DNA of 64,000 bases from Streptomyces sp. NBC_01497. GTDB taxonomy: Bacteria; Actinomycetota; Actinomycetes; Streptomycetales; Streptomycetaceae. Location: contig NZ_CP109427.1 of NCBI RefSeq assembly GCF_036250695.1, forward strand, positions 5,456,001-5,520,000, given 5' to 3'. Made by a program: the position numbers and the translations under genes. The notes beneath the pieces are model-generated. The model did not search any database. It saw only the letters and a program-made list of their open reading frames with translations, and was not told where the DNA came from. How positions within the stretch are numbered: position 1 is the stretch's first letter; each line of letters opens with the position of its first letter. Shown one piece after another: positions 1 through 8,274 of this stretch.

Positions 1-644
1 AACGGGTGGACGGGGTGCTGCTGGTCTCCGTGCACGCCGACGACCCGCTGCCCACGCTCCTGGAGACGATCGACATGCCCGCGGTGCTCGGTGGCAGGCG
101 CTCCGACCGCGAACCGCTCAGCTACGTGCACGCGGACAACACCTCCGGGGCGCGCATCGCCGTCGAGCACCTGCGGGACCGCGGGCGGCGCGCCATCGCG
201 ACGATCACAGGACCGCTGGACATGGAGGTGGCGCGGGCCCGTCTCGACGGTTACCGCACGGCCCACGGCGACGAGCAGCCCGACGACACCCTCGTGGCGC
301 ACGCGGACTTCACCGAGGAGGGCGGGGTGCGGGCCATGCGCGAACTCCTCGCGCGCAGAGGGGACCTGGACGCCGTCTTCGCCGCGTCGGACGTGATGGC
401 GGCGGGCGCGATGCAGGTGCTGCGCGAGGCGGGCAGGCGGGTGCCGCGCGATGTGGCGGTCGTGGGCTTCGACGACTCGATCGTGGCCCGGCACACGGAC
501 CCGCCGATGACGAGCGTGCGCCAGCCGATCGCCGAGATGGGCCGCACGATGGCCCACATGCTGCTCGACGAGATCGCCCACCCCGGCCTGCCGCACCGCC
601 ATGTCGTCCTGGCGACGGAACTGGTGGTGCGGGAGTCCTCCTGA
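1..644 (+). CDS. LacI-family transcriptional regulator, 3' part only
   Basis: Only the effector-binding part of a LacI/GalR repressor is present; the DNA-binding N-terminus lies before the window, and the reading frame is open from base 3. The visible roughly 213 residues form the C-terminal periplasmic-binding-protein-like half: a segment reading FAASDVMAAGAMQVL, the family-typical VGFDDS, and then PPMTSVRQP, followed by a long closing helix and a VVRES ending. These are hallmarks of sugar-responsive LacI regulators. The regulated genes are probably to the left of the window, because the next gene (769-1530) is on the other strand. The effector cannot be told from sequence. Confidence 0.9.
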   Translation, partial: RVDGVLLVSVHADDPLPTLLETIDMPAVLGGRRSDREPLSYVHADNTSGARIAVEHLRDRGRRAIATITGPLDMEVARARLDGYRTAHGDEQPDDTLVAHADFTEEGGVRAMRELLARRGDLDAVFAASDVMAAGAMQVLREAGRRVPRDVAVVGFDDSIVARHTDPPMTSVRQPIAEMGRTMAHMLLDEIAHPGLPHRHVVLATELVVRESS

Positions 645-768
645 CCTCCTGATCCCCTTCACGCGCGCGGCCCGGCCGCCCGTCCTGGGGAGTGCGGGGC
701 GATGCGGACGGGCGGGGAGTCCGCAGGGAGTCGGCCGTGCGTTGCCGCGGCGCCGGTCGGGGCGGTGG

Positions 769-1530
769 TCAGCTCGACGGGCAGCCCGCGTCCGTGCCGC
801 TGGACTTCCAGCCGGCGCCGCTGACGTGGACACTCACGGCGTTCGTGGCCGTGGGACCTGCGACGGCTGCCGGGCCGGGGCGCGCCGATCGCGGCGAGTC
901 CGGCACCGCGCGCAGTGCGGCGGCGGCCGTGCACACCACCTGGCGCATGCCGGGGGGCGTGAGCGGTGCGACCCCGTCCGGGAGGGTCACGAGGACCAGC
1001 CCGCCGCCGGTACGGACCGTCGGCGCGCTCGGCAAGCGCGGCAACTCCGTGGTCAGCACAGCCGCTTCGGCCGCGTCCGGGCCGGCGAACACGGCGCGTA
1101 CGGCGGCGGCGACGGAGGGGCCGCCGGCGCGTGGCGCCGCGACGAGGGCGCCGCCCGGGACCGGGGTCGCGCTCCCACCACCGGAGGCGTCGGCGGCGCC
1201 CACGCTGCCGGCGGCGCCCGTGCTGCCTGTGCTGTCCGTGCCGCCGACGCCGCCCGAGGCGCCCGTGCCGCGCGCGCTGCCCGCGCCGCCTGTGCTGTCG
1301 GCGCTGTCCGCTCCGTCCGTGCGGTCCGCGTATCTGTCGTAGAAGAAGACCTGGATCGCGGGAGCCATGCCGGTCGCGGGCTCGCCCGCCTGCACGACCT
1401 CGGACGGCTGCACCCCGCACCCGGCGGCCGCTGCCGCCACCAGGGCGGCCGGTATCAGGAACGCGCGGAGGCGGGAGCGTGCGGAGCGGGCAGGCCGGGC
1501 GCGCCCGGGTCCTGCGGCAGGCCACTTCAC
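769..1530 (-). CDS. Lipoprotein translationally coupled to a sensor kinase
   Basis: A 253-residue secreted lipoprotein. It has a basic N-terminus, a hydrophobic stretch and a lipobox ending AAAAGC with the lipidated Cys near residue 38. I place the start at the GTG whose first bases overlap the kinase stop (GTGA overlap), which gives a proper signal peptide. After the signal come a beta-strand-like IQVFFYDR segment and a low-complexity stretch rich in Gly, Ser, Thr and Ala (about residues 75-125). The C-terminal half, with VLVTLPDGV and a later VSVHVSG strand, weakly resembles the GerMN-type domains of LpqB-like lipoproteins. Being third in a regulator-kinase-lipoprotein operon, it may tune sensing at the membrane; that is inference. 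Confidence 0.75.
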   Translation of the reverse strand: MKWPAAGPGRARPARSARSRLRAFLIPAALVAAAAAGCGVQPSEVVQAGEPATGMAPAIQVFFYDRYADRTDGADSADSTGGAGSARGTGASGGVGGTDSTGSTGAAGSVGAADASGGGSATPVPGGALVAAPRAGGPSVAAAVRAVFAGPDAAEAAVLTTELPRLPSAPTVRTGGGLVLVTLPDGVAPLTPPGMRQVVCTAAAALRAVPDSPRSARPGPAAVAGPTATNAVSVHVSGAGWKSSGTDAGCPSS

Positions 1531-3158
1531 GCGCGCTCCCGACCGGGCTCGTCGCCGGAGCCGTCGCCGGCCAGGGACCCGCTGCCGGGGCCGACGTCCG
1601 GGCCGGGCCCAGGGCGGTGGCCGCTCCCCGGCCCTGCCGCGGTGTCCGCGTCGGGGTCCGGGCACAGCGGCAGTTCCACCGTGAAGACCGCCCCCGCACC
1701 GGGCCGGTTGGCGACGGTCAGGCGCCCGCCGTGCAGGCGTACGTTCTCCGCGGTGATGGCGAGGCCGAGCCCGCTGCTCTCGCTGCGGGTCCTGGTGGCG
1801 TCGGCCTTGTAGAAACGCTCGAAGATGTGCGGCAGGTCCGCGTCCGCGATCCCGGGACCGCCGTCGCTCACCTCCATGACCGCGCGGGGCCGGCCGGCGC
1901 CGCCGGGCTCCGCCCGGGGGCCCGACAGGTCCTCGTGGCCCTCGCGCAGTTCCAGCCGCAGCAGTACCGGGGGCGCGCCGTGGCGCAGCGCGTTGCCGAC
2001 GATGTTGGCGGTGACCACGTCGAGCCGACGCGGGTCCACCCGGATCCGCAGCGGCCCCGGCGTCGTCACCTCGACCCTGACCCGGTCCTGCCAGCCGCGT
2101 GAGGACAGTGAGTTGCGCACGGAGTCCGCCAGATCGATCTCGTCGGGGTTGAGCACGGCGGCGCCCGCGTCGAAGCGGGATATCTCCATCAGATCGGCCA
2201 CCAGCCGCGTCAGTCGCACGGTCTCCTGGCTGACCAGCCGTACGGCGTCCGCGGTGGTGCCGTCCAGGTGGGACGCGTCGTCCAGGACGTCCGTGACCGC
2301 CGCCATCGCGGCGAGCGGCGTACGCAGCTCGTGCGAGACGTCCGCGACGAACCGCCGCGCCTGCGACTCCAGGCGGCGCAGTTCGGCCACCGAATGTTCC
2401 AGCGCGGCGGCTGTCTCGTTGAAGGAGCGGGAAAGATCCGCCAGTTCGTCGGAGCCGTCGACCGACAGCCGTACGTCCAGGTGTCCTTGGGCCATCAGCC
2501 GGGTGGCGCCGCGCAGGGCGCGTACGGGACGCAGTACGCCGCGGGACGCGACCAGGGCCACCACCACGGCGGGGAGCAGGGACCACAGGGCGGCGTCCTT
2601 GATGGCGCCGACCATCGCCGAGACGTACGCCTGCTCGGTGTTCTGCGGGACGACGAGATAGAAGACGAGCCCGGAGGAGACGAGCGAGAGGCGCCGGTCC
2701 GCACCGTAGGTGACGGGCAGCCCGACGACCAGGACGGGATGGCCGCGGTCGTCGACGCGCTGGAAGACGGCGTTCCGTTCCGTCCGCACGGACGCCCGCA
2801 GCGCCGGGGACAGGACGTCGAACGTGCCCGGTGGGTCCGAACCGGCGCGCAGGCGGCCGTAGGTGGCGAGCACGTGCCACCCCTGGGGGCGGCTGCCGCG
2901 CGCCAGATCGTCCACGACGGACTGCATCTCCTGCTCGCTGGGCGGTGACGCGAAGGAGGGGGCGAGCTCGTCGATCCGGTCCCGGAACTGCCGGATCACC
3001 GTGTCCTGGCTCTGCTGCAGGACGCCGGTCCTGGCCTCGCGGAAGGCCAGTGCCCCGGTGCTCAGCGCACTGGCGACGGCGACGAGCACGAACCCCACCA
3101 CGAGACGGAAACGAAGCCCGCGCAGCGCCAGGAGGAAGCGGGCGCCGACGGCCCTCAC
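1527..3158 (-). CDS. Two-component sensor histidine kinase
   Basis: A 543-residue membrane sensor kinase. Membrane segments lie at about residues 16-38 and 190-206, enclosing an extracytoplasmic sensor domain of about 150 residues. A HAMP linker follows (about 207-262), then the dimerisation/phosphoacceptor motif FVADVSHELRTPL with His276, an N-box with Asn385 and Asn389 (NIVGNALRHG), and ATP-lid G boxes DGGPGI (432-437) and SSGLGLAI (461-468). The order is standard for a class I kinase paired with an OmpR-type regulator. The gene starts 7 bp after the regulator stop and overlaps the downstream lipoprotein gene by a GTGA. A Gly/Pro-rich tail of about 45 residues after the last G box is probably unstructured. 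The stimulus is unknown. Confidence 0.93.
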   Translation of the reverse strand: MRAVGARFLLALRGLRFRLVVGFVLVAVASALSTGALAFREARTGVLQQSQDTVIRQFRDRIDELAPSFASPPSEQEMQSVVDDLARGSRPQGWHVLATYGRLRAGSDPPGTFDVLSPALRASVRTERNAVFQRVDDRGHPVLVVGLPVTYGADRRLSLVSSGLVFYLVVPQNTEQAYVSAMVGAIKDAALWSLLPAVVVALVASRGVLRPVRALRGATRLMAQGHLDVRLSVDGSDELADLSRSFNETAAALEHSVAELRRLESQARRFVADVSHELRTPLAAMAAVTDVLDDASHLDGTTADAVRLVSQETVRLTRLVADLMEISRFDAGAAVLNPDEIDLADSVRNSLSSRGWQDRVRVEVTTPGPLRIRVDPRRLDVVTANIVGNALRHGAPPVLLRLELREGHEDLSGPRAEPGGAGRPRAVMEVSDGGPGIADADLPHIFERFYKADATRTRSESSGLGLAITAENVRLHGGRLTVANRPGAGAVFTVELPLCPDPDADTAAGPGSGHRPGPGPDVGPGSGSLAGDGSGDEPGRERA

Positions 3159-3165
3159 GCCGGCC

Positions 3166-3855
3166 TCATGACGACTGGAAGCGGTAGCCGAAACCGCGGA
3201 CGGTGTGGATGTACCGGGGGTCGCCGCTGAGTTCGCCGAGCTTCCCGCGGATCCGTTTCACGCAGGCGTCGACCAGGCGTATGTCGCCGTGGTAGCTGTG
3301 CTCCCAGACGGCTTGCAGCAGTTGCTGGCGGCTGAGGACCTGACCGGGCGAGGCGGCGAGGGTCAGCAGCAGGCGCAGCTCGGACGGCGCGAGCGGCACG
3401 GGCAGGCCGTGGTGGCTCACCACGAGCCCGGCCCGGTCGATGGTGAGCGCGCCGTGCGTCTCCAGCGGGGGCCTGGTCGATCCGGAGCCACGGGTGTCGA
3501 GCCTGCGCAGCAGGGCGCGTATCCGGGCTTCGAGTACCCGTGACCTGACCGGTTTGACCACGTAGTCGTCGGCGCCCGCCTCCAGTCCGACAACGATGTC
3601 CACATCGTCGCCCCTGGCCGTCACCATGATGATCGGGACCGCGTCGCGGTCCCTGATCCGCCGGCACACGTCCAGGCCGCCCAGGCCGGGCAGCATGAGG
3701 TCGAGCACCACGACGTCGGGCCGGAAGGAGTCCAGGATCCGCAGCCCCTCCTCGCCGGTCGCGGCCGCGAAGACGTCGTGCCCGGCGTGCCGCAGGGCCA
3801 GCCGTACGCCGTGGCGCACCGCTGGGTCGTCTTCGACGAGCAGGACTCGGGGCAT
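3166..3855 (-). CDS. OmpR/PhoB-family response regulator
   Basis: A 229-residue response regulator. The receiver domain has the acidic pair at residues 9-10 (VEDD), the phosphoacceptor Asp52 in VVVLDLMLPG, the switch Thr in VTARGDD and the conserved Lys in VVKPV (about 102). The C-terminal half is a winged helix-turn-helix ending TVRGFGYRF. I start at the ATG giving MPRVLLVEDD, since longer reading includes non-protein-like sequence. It is first in an operon with the sensor kinase and lipoprotein. The gene order resembles AfsQ- and Cse-type systems of Streptomyces, but I cannot establish orthology and give no symbol. Confidence 0.93.
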   Translation of the reverse strand: MPRVLLVEDDPAVRHGVRLALRHAGHDVFAAATGEEGLRILDSFRPDVVVLDLMLPGLGGLDVCRRIRDRDAVPIIMVTARGDDVDIVVGLEAGADDYVVKPVRSRVLEARIRALLRRLDTRGSGSTRPPLETHGALTIDRAGLVVSHHGLPVPLAPSELRLLLTLAASPGQVLSRQQLLQAVWEHSYHGDIRLVDACVKRIRGKLGELSGDPRYIHTVRGFGYRFQSS

Positions 3856-4091
3856 GCCGCCCAGTATCGGTGAAGGGCGCCGACACGTCGGCCGAGGGGC
3901 CGTCCCCGGGGGCACTTGTTGCACAACGATCACACTGCGGTGCGGTGCGGTGCGGTGCGTACGGGCGGGCGGGCGGGCGGGCGGCGGTCCGTTTCCCCAC
4001 ATCGGCCCGCAGAGCCGCGGACCCTGCCCGTGACGAATTCGTGACGCGTCGACCCAACGGCCGTCGAACACGCACGTCAGTGTGGGGCGCC

Positions 4092-5054
4092 ATGCACCAG
4101 GCAACAGCAGCCCCGTCCACCGCGAAGAGGGCGCACGGGAGAGCCACCGCCGGCTCCCGGTCCGCCCACGGCCGGCCCCGGCGGCGGGGCGGTGCGCGCC
4201 GGGGGAACGGACCCCGAAGACGCCGCCCCGCCCTCATGATCGCGGTCGTGGTCGTCGCGGGTGTCGTCGGCGCTGCCCTCACCGTGCTGAACAGTGGGGG
4301 TGGTGGGACCGGGTCGGCGGCGGCATCACCGCCTCGTACGTCTCCGGCGGCGCCGCCCGCCGCCACGCACACCGGTGCCGGCCCGGGAAAGGCGTCCGGG
4401 AAGCCGTCGGCCTCCCCCTCGCAGAAGCCGTCGGCCTCCTCCTCGGGTACGCCGGGCGGGTCCGGCGAACCGTCGGGCGGCACGGACTTCTCCAGGCCCG
4501 GCAGTGGTGTGTTCACCACCGCCGCCGCGTCCGGGAAAGCTGTCGGCCAGGGCACCATCCGCCGATACAAGGTCGAGGTCGAAGGCGGTACGGGTGTCTC
4601 GGCGAAGGACGCCGCGCGGGAGGTCGAGACGGTGCTGGCCGATCCGCGCGGCTGGACCGACGACGGGCATGACGGCTTCCAGCTGGTGTCCGGCGGGGTC
4701 GCCGACTTCGAGATCAAGATCGCGAGCCCCGCGACGGTGGACCGGATCTGCGGAGCCGCCGGGCTGCACACCCATGGTGAGGTGAACTGTGATGTGGGCA
4801 GTCAGGTGGTGGTCAACCTGAAGCGGTGGGAGACGGGTTCGCCGGAGTTCCCGGGCCCGCTGCACGACTACCGTGCGCTGATCATCAACCACGAGGTCGG
4901 GCACCGCATCGGCCACGGCCACGAGGGCTGCCCGGGTCCCGGCAGGCCCGCGCCCGCGATGATGCAGCAGATCGACGGCCTGCACGGCTGCGTCGCCAAT
5001 GCCTGGCCGTACGACTCCCACGGCACCTACCTCGCCGGGCCGCCCATGCCGTGA
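4092..5054 (+). CDS. DUF3152 protein with metzincin-like zinc motif
   Basis: A 320-residue protein: a basic Arg-rich N-terminus (1-47), one membrane segment (about 48-66), a Pro/Ser/Ala linker (about 68-140) and a C-terminal DUF3152 domain. Near residue 267 it carries HEVGHRIGHGH, an exact HExxHxxGxxH metzincin zinc signature, followed by a PAMMQQ stretch that could be the Met-turn. This argues for a membrane-anchored extracytoplasmic zinc peptidase-like domain; activity is not shown for the family as far as I know. The ATG at 4092 is chosen because the protein-like part starts there; a GTG at 4041 in the same frame is possible, and neither has a strong ribosome-binding site. It is divergent from the two-component operon. 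Confidence 0.82.
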   Translation: MHQATAAPSTAKRAHGRATAGSRSAHGRPRRRGGARRGNGPRRRRPALMIAVVVVAGVVGAALTVLNSGGGGTGSAAASPPRTSPAAPPAATHTGAGPGKASGKPSASPSQKPSASSSGTPGGSGEPSGGTDFSRPGSGVFTTAAASGKAVGQGTIRRYKVEVEGGTGVSAKDAAREVETVLADPRGWTDDGHDGFQLVSGGVADFEIKIASPATVDRICGAAGLHTHGEVNCDVGSQVVVNLKRWETGSPEFPGPLHDYRALIINHEVGHRIGHGHEGCPGPGRPAPAMMQQIDGLHGCVANAWPYDSHGTYLAGPPMP

Positions 5055-5128
5055 GCGGCCCGCGCGCCGCCCCCGCACCACGCCCGCACCACGCCCCACC
5101 GGACACGGCCGACCGGCCCGGCACCCGG

Positions 5129-5192
5129 CGGTCACCGTCAGGCACCCGGCACCCGGCATTCGCCACCTGCCGGTCACCGTCAGGCACCCGGC
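5129..5192. repeat. 22-bp direct repeat between convergent genes
   Basis: An identical 22-bp unit occurs at 5129-5150 and 5171-5192, between the stops of the DUF3152 gene and the amidase gene. The bases between are also built from CACCCGGC-like pieces. There is no coding reading, and it could take part in a transcript end structure. Confidence 0.7.
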
Positions 5193-5209
5193 GCTCACCG
5201 CCCGGCGGA

Positions 5210-6475
5210 TCAGGCAGCGGCGAGGGCGGACTCCGCCGCGCTGCCCCAGCCGAGCAGCCGCTCGTCCGTGCCGGCCGGTGACACCAGTTGCAGGCCCAGC
5301 GGGAGCCCGTCCGCCGTGGCGCCGGCCGGGATCGTGAGCGACGGCCAGCCCGCGTTGCTCCACGGCAGGCACATGACGGAGCCGCCCGTCGTGGCGAGGC
5401 CGCGCGGGGCGGGTCCCGTGGCGGCCGGAGCGAGCCAGACGTCGATGCCCGCCGACACGGTCGCGTCCGTCAGGCGCGCGGCGAACCCGGCCTTCTCCGC
5501 CCGCGCGCGGTCGTACGCGTCCTGGCCGATGGCGTGGCCCTCCCGGATCGCCTTCGCCGTCTCGGGGCGGTACAGGCCGCCGTACTCGGCGAACCACCTC
5601 GCGTGCGTACGCGCCACCTCGTAGCGGTTCATGACGTAGAGCTGGGCCACCACCCGCTCGAAGTCCGCCATGAGCGGCACGTCGCGCACCGCGAACCCGG
5701 CCGCGCGCAGCCGCTGGACCTGCTGCTCGAACGCGGCCAGCGCCTCCGCGTCCGCACGCTCCAGGTACGGGCCCCTCGGGATCCCGAACACCGGTGGGCG
5801 CGGGGCCGGTTCGGCGGTCCGGTCCCAGTTGTCGCAGAGCACCGCCGCGGCCCGCCCGGCGCCCGCCACATCCGGCGCGAACACACCGAGCGTGTCGAAG
5901 CTCGGCGCGTTCGCGATCACACCGTCGACCGGGATACGCCCGAATGTCGGCTTGAAACCCACCACTCCGCAGTACGCCGCGGGCCGGATCATGGATCCCA
6001 CGGTCTGGGTGCCCACGGCGAGCGGCACCATCCCCGCCGCCACGGCCGCCGCCGACCCACTGCTCGAACCGCCTGGTGTGTGGGCGGGGTTGCGGGGGTT
6101 CCGGGTCGGTCCCGGGGCCAGCACGGCGAACTCCGCCGTCACCGTCTTGCCGGCCACCAGGGCGCCGGCCGCCCTCAAGCGGTCGACCACGAGCGCCTGC
6201 CGGCCCGCGAGGGCCGCGGGCGGCAGCGCCGACCCGGCGCGCGTGTCGAGGCCGTCCACCCGCACGATGTCCTTCACCCCCACGGGCACCCCGTACAGCC
6301 CGGGCAGGGTCCCCGCCCCCGCGAAGCGTTCCGTGACGGCCGCCGCCTCCCGGGCCAGCCGTCCGGGCCGGTCGGCTTCGGGTACGAACGCCTCGATCCC
6401 CGGATCGAGCCGCCTGATCGCGTCGAGTGTCCGGGCCACCGCCGTAGCCGCTGCCGTGGCTGTCGTCGCGTCCAT
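5210..6475 (-). CDS. Amidase signature family hydrolase
   Basis: A 421-residue amidase-signature enzyme (amide or ester hydrolysis, cytoplasmic). Catalytic features are present: Lys68 in VGVKDIVRVDG, the Gly/Ser-rich stretch GGSSSGSAAAVAAG (135-148) with the cis-Ser near 137-138, and the nucleophile Ser161 in GTQTVGSMIRP. The core is about the usual family length. The start ATG at 6475 has a strong GGGAGGGG ribosome-binding site five bases upstream; longer reading upstream is Arg/Pro-rich and not protein-like. The substrate cannot be predicted: the family includes GatA-like, nitrile-pathway and peptide amidases. A GlxA-type regulator is divergent and may control it. Confidence 0.92.
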   Translation of the reverse strand: MDATTATAAATAVARTLDAIRRLDPGIEAFVPEADRPGRLAREAAAVTERFAGAGTLPGLYGVPVGVKDIVRVDGLDTRAGSALPPAALAGRQALVVDRLRAAGALVAGKTVTAEFAVLAPGPTRNPRNPAHTPGGSSSGSAAAVAAGMVPLAVGTQTVGSMIRPAAYCGVVGFKPTFGRIPVDGVIANAPSFDTLGVFAPDVAGAGRAAAVLCDNWDRTAEPAPRPPVFGIPRGPYLERADAEALAAFEQQVQRLRAAGFAVRDVPLMADFERVVAQLYVMNRYEVARTHARWFAEYGGLYRPETAKAIREGHAIGQDAYDRARAEKAGFAARLTDATVSAGIDVWLAPAATGPAPRGLATTGGSVMCLPWSNAGWPSLTIPAGATADGLPLGLQLVSPAGTDERLLGWGSAAESALAAA

Positions 6476-6901
6476 ACGTACCCCTCCCGAAGGCCGCTCA
6501 CCGCGCGCCATCGTCGCACGGGGGCGACCGCGCGGTGCCGGTTCCGGGGCCCCTTCGCGGGCCGCGCCCGCGCCCGCCCGTTCAGACCGGCGGGCCGGCG
6601 CCGGCCCGCCGGGGGCCTCACGGCGAGGTCCCGCGCCCGCGTGAGGCGCGCCACATGCCGCGCGCCCGGCATCAGGGAAGAGAATGGTCGTTTTCACGCG
6701 TTCCCGGGAAGGTACCGTGAGCGGCCGGATCCGAGGGTTCGTGCCGCCGGCGCGGACATCGCCGCAGTTCGGCCGCGTGCCCGGCTCGGGCGGTGCGGCG
6801 GGCGTCGGCTCCAGGGTCCACGGGACCGAAGTGACCTACCGGGGCGCCCGCCCCGACCGCGCGGCCCGACCGGCCGCCGGGCCAGGACGTTCGGAGACAC
6901 G
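6476..6901. promoter_or_regulatory. Divergent intergenic region, amidase / GlxA regulator
   Basis: A 426-bp stretch with no convincing gene. It must hold promoters for both flanking genes. One candidate for the rightward gene is GTTT (6690-6693), 16 bp, then AGGTAC (6710-6715). This resembles the SigB/SigH class (GTTT/GGGTAC) with one mismatch, 187 bp before the start codon. No clear operator palindrome was found. Confidence 0.3.
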
Positions 6902-8065
6902 ATGAACCAGCCGACGATCAGCCACCCCGCGACCGGCCCCCGCCCCGGTGGGGCGCCGCGTCCCCTGACCGTGACGGTTCTCGTGTTCCCCGGCGTACGG
7001 CTGCTGGACGTGACGGCACCCATCGAAGTGTTCTCCGCGGCCAACCAGTTCGGGGCCGACTACCGCGTGCGCACCGTCTCGGCGGACGGGGCCGACATCA
7101 CGACCCGAGCGGGTCTGCGCCTCCCTGTCGACCTCCCCGCCGCCGAGGCCGACGGCACGAGCGACGTGCTCGTGGTGCCCGGCAGCTCCGAATGGGATCC
7201 CCTCATCAAGGACGAGGCGCTGCTCGCCACCGTGCGCTCGCTCGACGCGCAGGCCTCCCGTACCGCGGCCATCTGCGCCGGGGCGTTCCTCCTCGCCGCG
7301 GCCGGACTGCTGGACGGCTGCCGCGCCGCGACACACTGGCGCTTCGCGGACGAGCTCGCCTCACGGTTCCCCGGCGTCGCCGTCGACGCCGACGCGATCT
7401 TCGTCCGGGACGGCCGGGTGATGACCTCGGCGGGCGGCAGTTCGGGCATCGACCTCTCGCTCGCGCTGGTGGAGGAGCACTGGGGCGCCGACGTGGCCAG
7501 GTCCGTCGCGAAGGACCTCGTCGTCTTCATGCAGCGCCCCGGCGGGCAGTCGCAGTTCAGTGTCCGCTCCCGGCAGCCGCACAGCCGGCAGAGCGTCCTG
7601 CGGCACGTCCTCGACGCGGTCGCGGAGGACCCGGCGGGCGATCACACCGTCACCGCCCTGGCCCGCCGGGCCGGCACCAGCGTGCGCCACCTCGGCCGGC
7701 TGTTCTCCGGGGAACTCGGTACGACACCCGCCCGGTACGTGGAACAGGTCCGGGTCGAGGCGGCCCGCACCCTGCTGGAGGCCGGGGACGACCCGATGAC
7801 GGCGGTCGCCCACCGTACGGGCCTCGGCTCGCCCGAATCCCTGCGCCGTGCGTTCGTCCGCAACCTCGGCGTCACGCCGGGCGCGTTCAGGGCGAGCTTC
7901 CGTACGACGGGAACGGGCGGCGGGGCCCGCCCCGCCTCGCAGGTGCCACCGGGGTCCGCCACCGCGGGCAAGCGCGTACCGTCCCCGGCGGCCCGTCCGC
8001 TGTCCGCGCCCGCGACCGGCCAGGGCTCCGCGCAGCGGGCCGGTGCGGTGCTGGACGCCCGCTGA
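6902..8065 (+). CDS. GlxA-type AraC regulator with DJ-1/PfpI-like domain
   Basis: A 387-residue transcriptional regulator. Residues about 20-190 are a DJ-1/PfpI glutamine-amidotransferase-like domain with the family motif [18 protein letters not shown] followed by ATHWRF. Residues about 225-320 are an AraC-type double helix-turn-helix (for example TSVRHLGRLF and the second helix near SPESLRRAF). The last 60 residues are low-complexity. The ATG at 6902 follows a GGAG box. Such proteins usually activate neighbouring catabolic genes; the divergent amidase is the obvious candidate target, by context only. Confidence 0.93.
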   Translation: MNQPTISHPATGPRPGGAPRPLTVTVLVFPGVRLLDVTAPIEVFSAANQFGADYRVRTVSADGADITTRAGLRLPVDLPAAEADGTSDVLVVPGSSEWDPLIKDEALLATVRSLDAQASRTAAICAGAFLLAAAGLLDGCRAATHWRFADELASRFPGVAVDADAIFVRDGRVMTSAGGSSGIDLSLALVEEHWGADVARSVAKDLVVFMQRPGGQSQFSVRSRQPHSRQSVLRHVLDAVAEDPAGDHTVTALARRAGTSVRHLGRLFSGELGTTPARYVEQVRVEAARTLLEAGDDPMTAVAHRTGLGSPESLRRAFVRNLGVTPGAFRASFRTTGTGGGARPASQVPPGSATAGKRVPSPAARPLSAPATGQGSAQRAGAVLDAR

Positions 8066-8274
8066 GTCCGTGGCGTCGGCCGGGCCGGCCCAGGCCGGGC
8101 CCGTCACGTCACGTCAGGCCAGGGCTTCGGCCGCCGGCGCGGTACTCCCTGTGCGTGTCCGCCGAGCGGGCACCGCCCTGCCTCCCGGACTCCGCTCCGA
8201 GCGGGTGGAGGCGGACGCACCCCGCCGGCGGGACGCCCGGGCAACGCCCGGACATCCCCCCGCCGGGCGGATGC

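Noticed and set aside
1527..3855. Naming the two-component system afsQ1/afsQ2
   Set aside because: The lipoprotein partner is suggestive, but the neighbours differ and no sequence comparison could be run.
5288..6901. N-terminal extension of the GlxA regulator by more than 500 residues
   Set aside because: The extension is antisense to the amidase gene and not protein-like; the ATG at 6902 has a ribosome-binding site and begins the domain.
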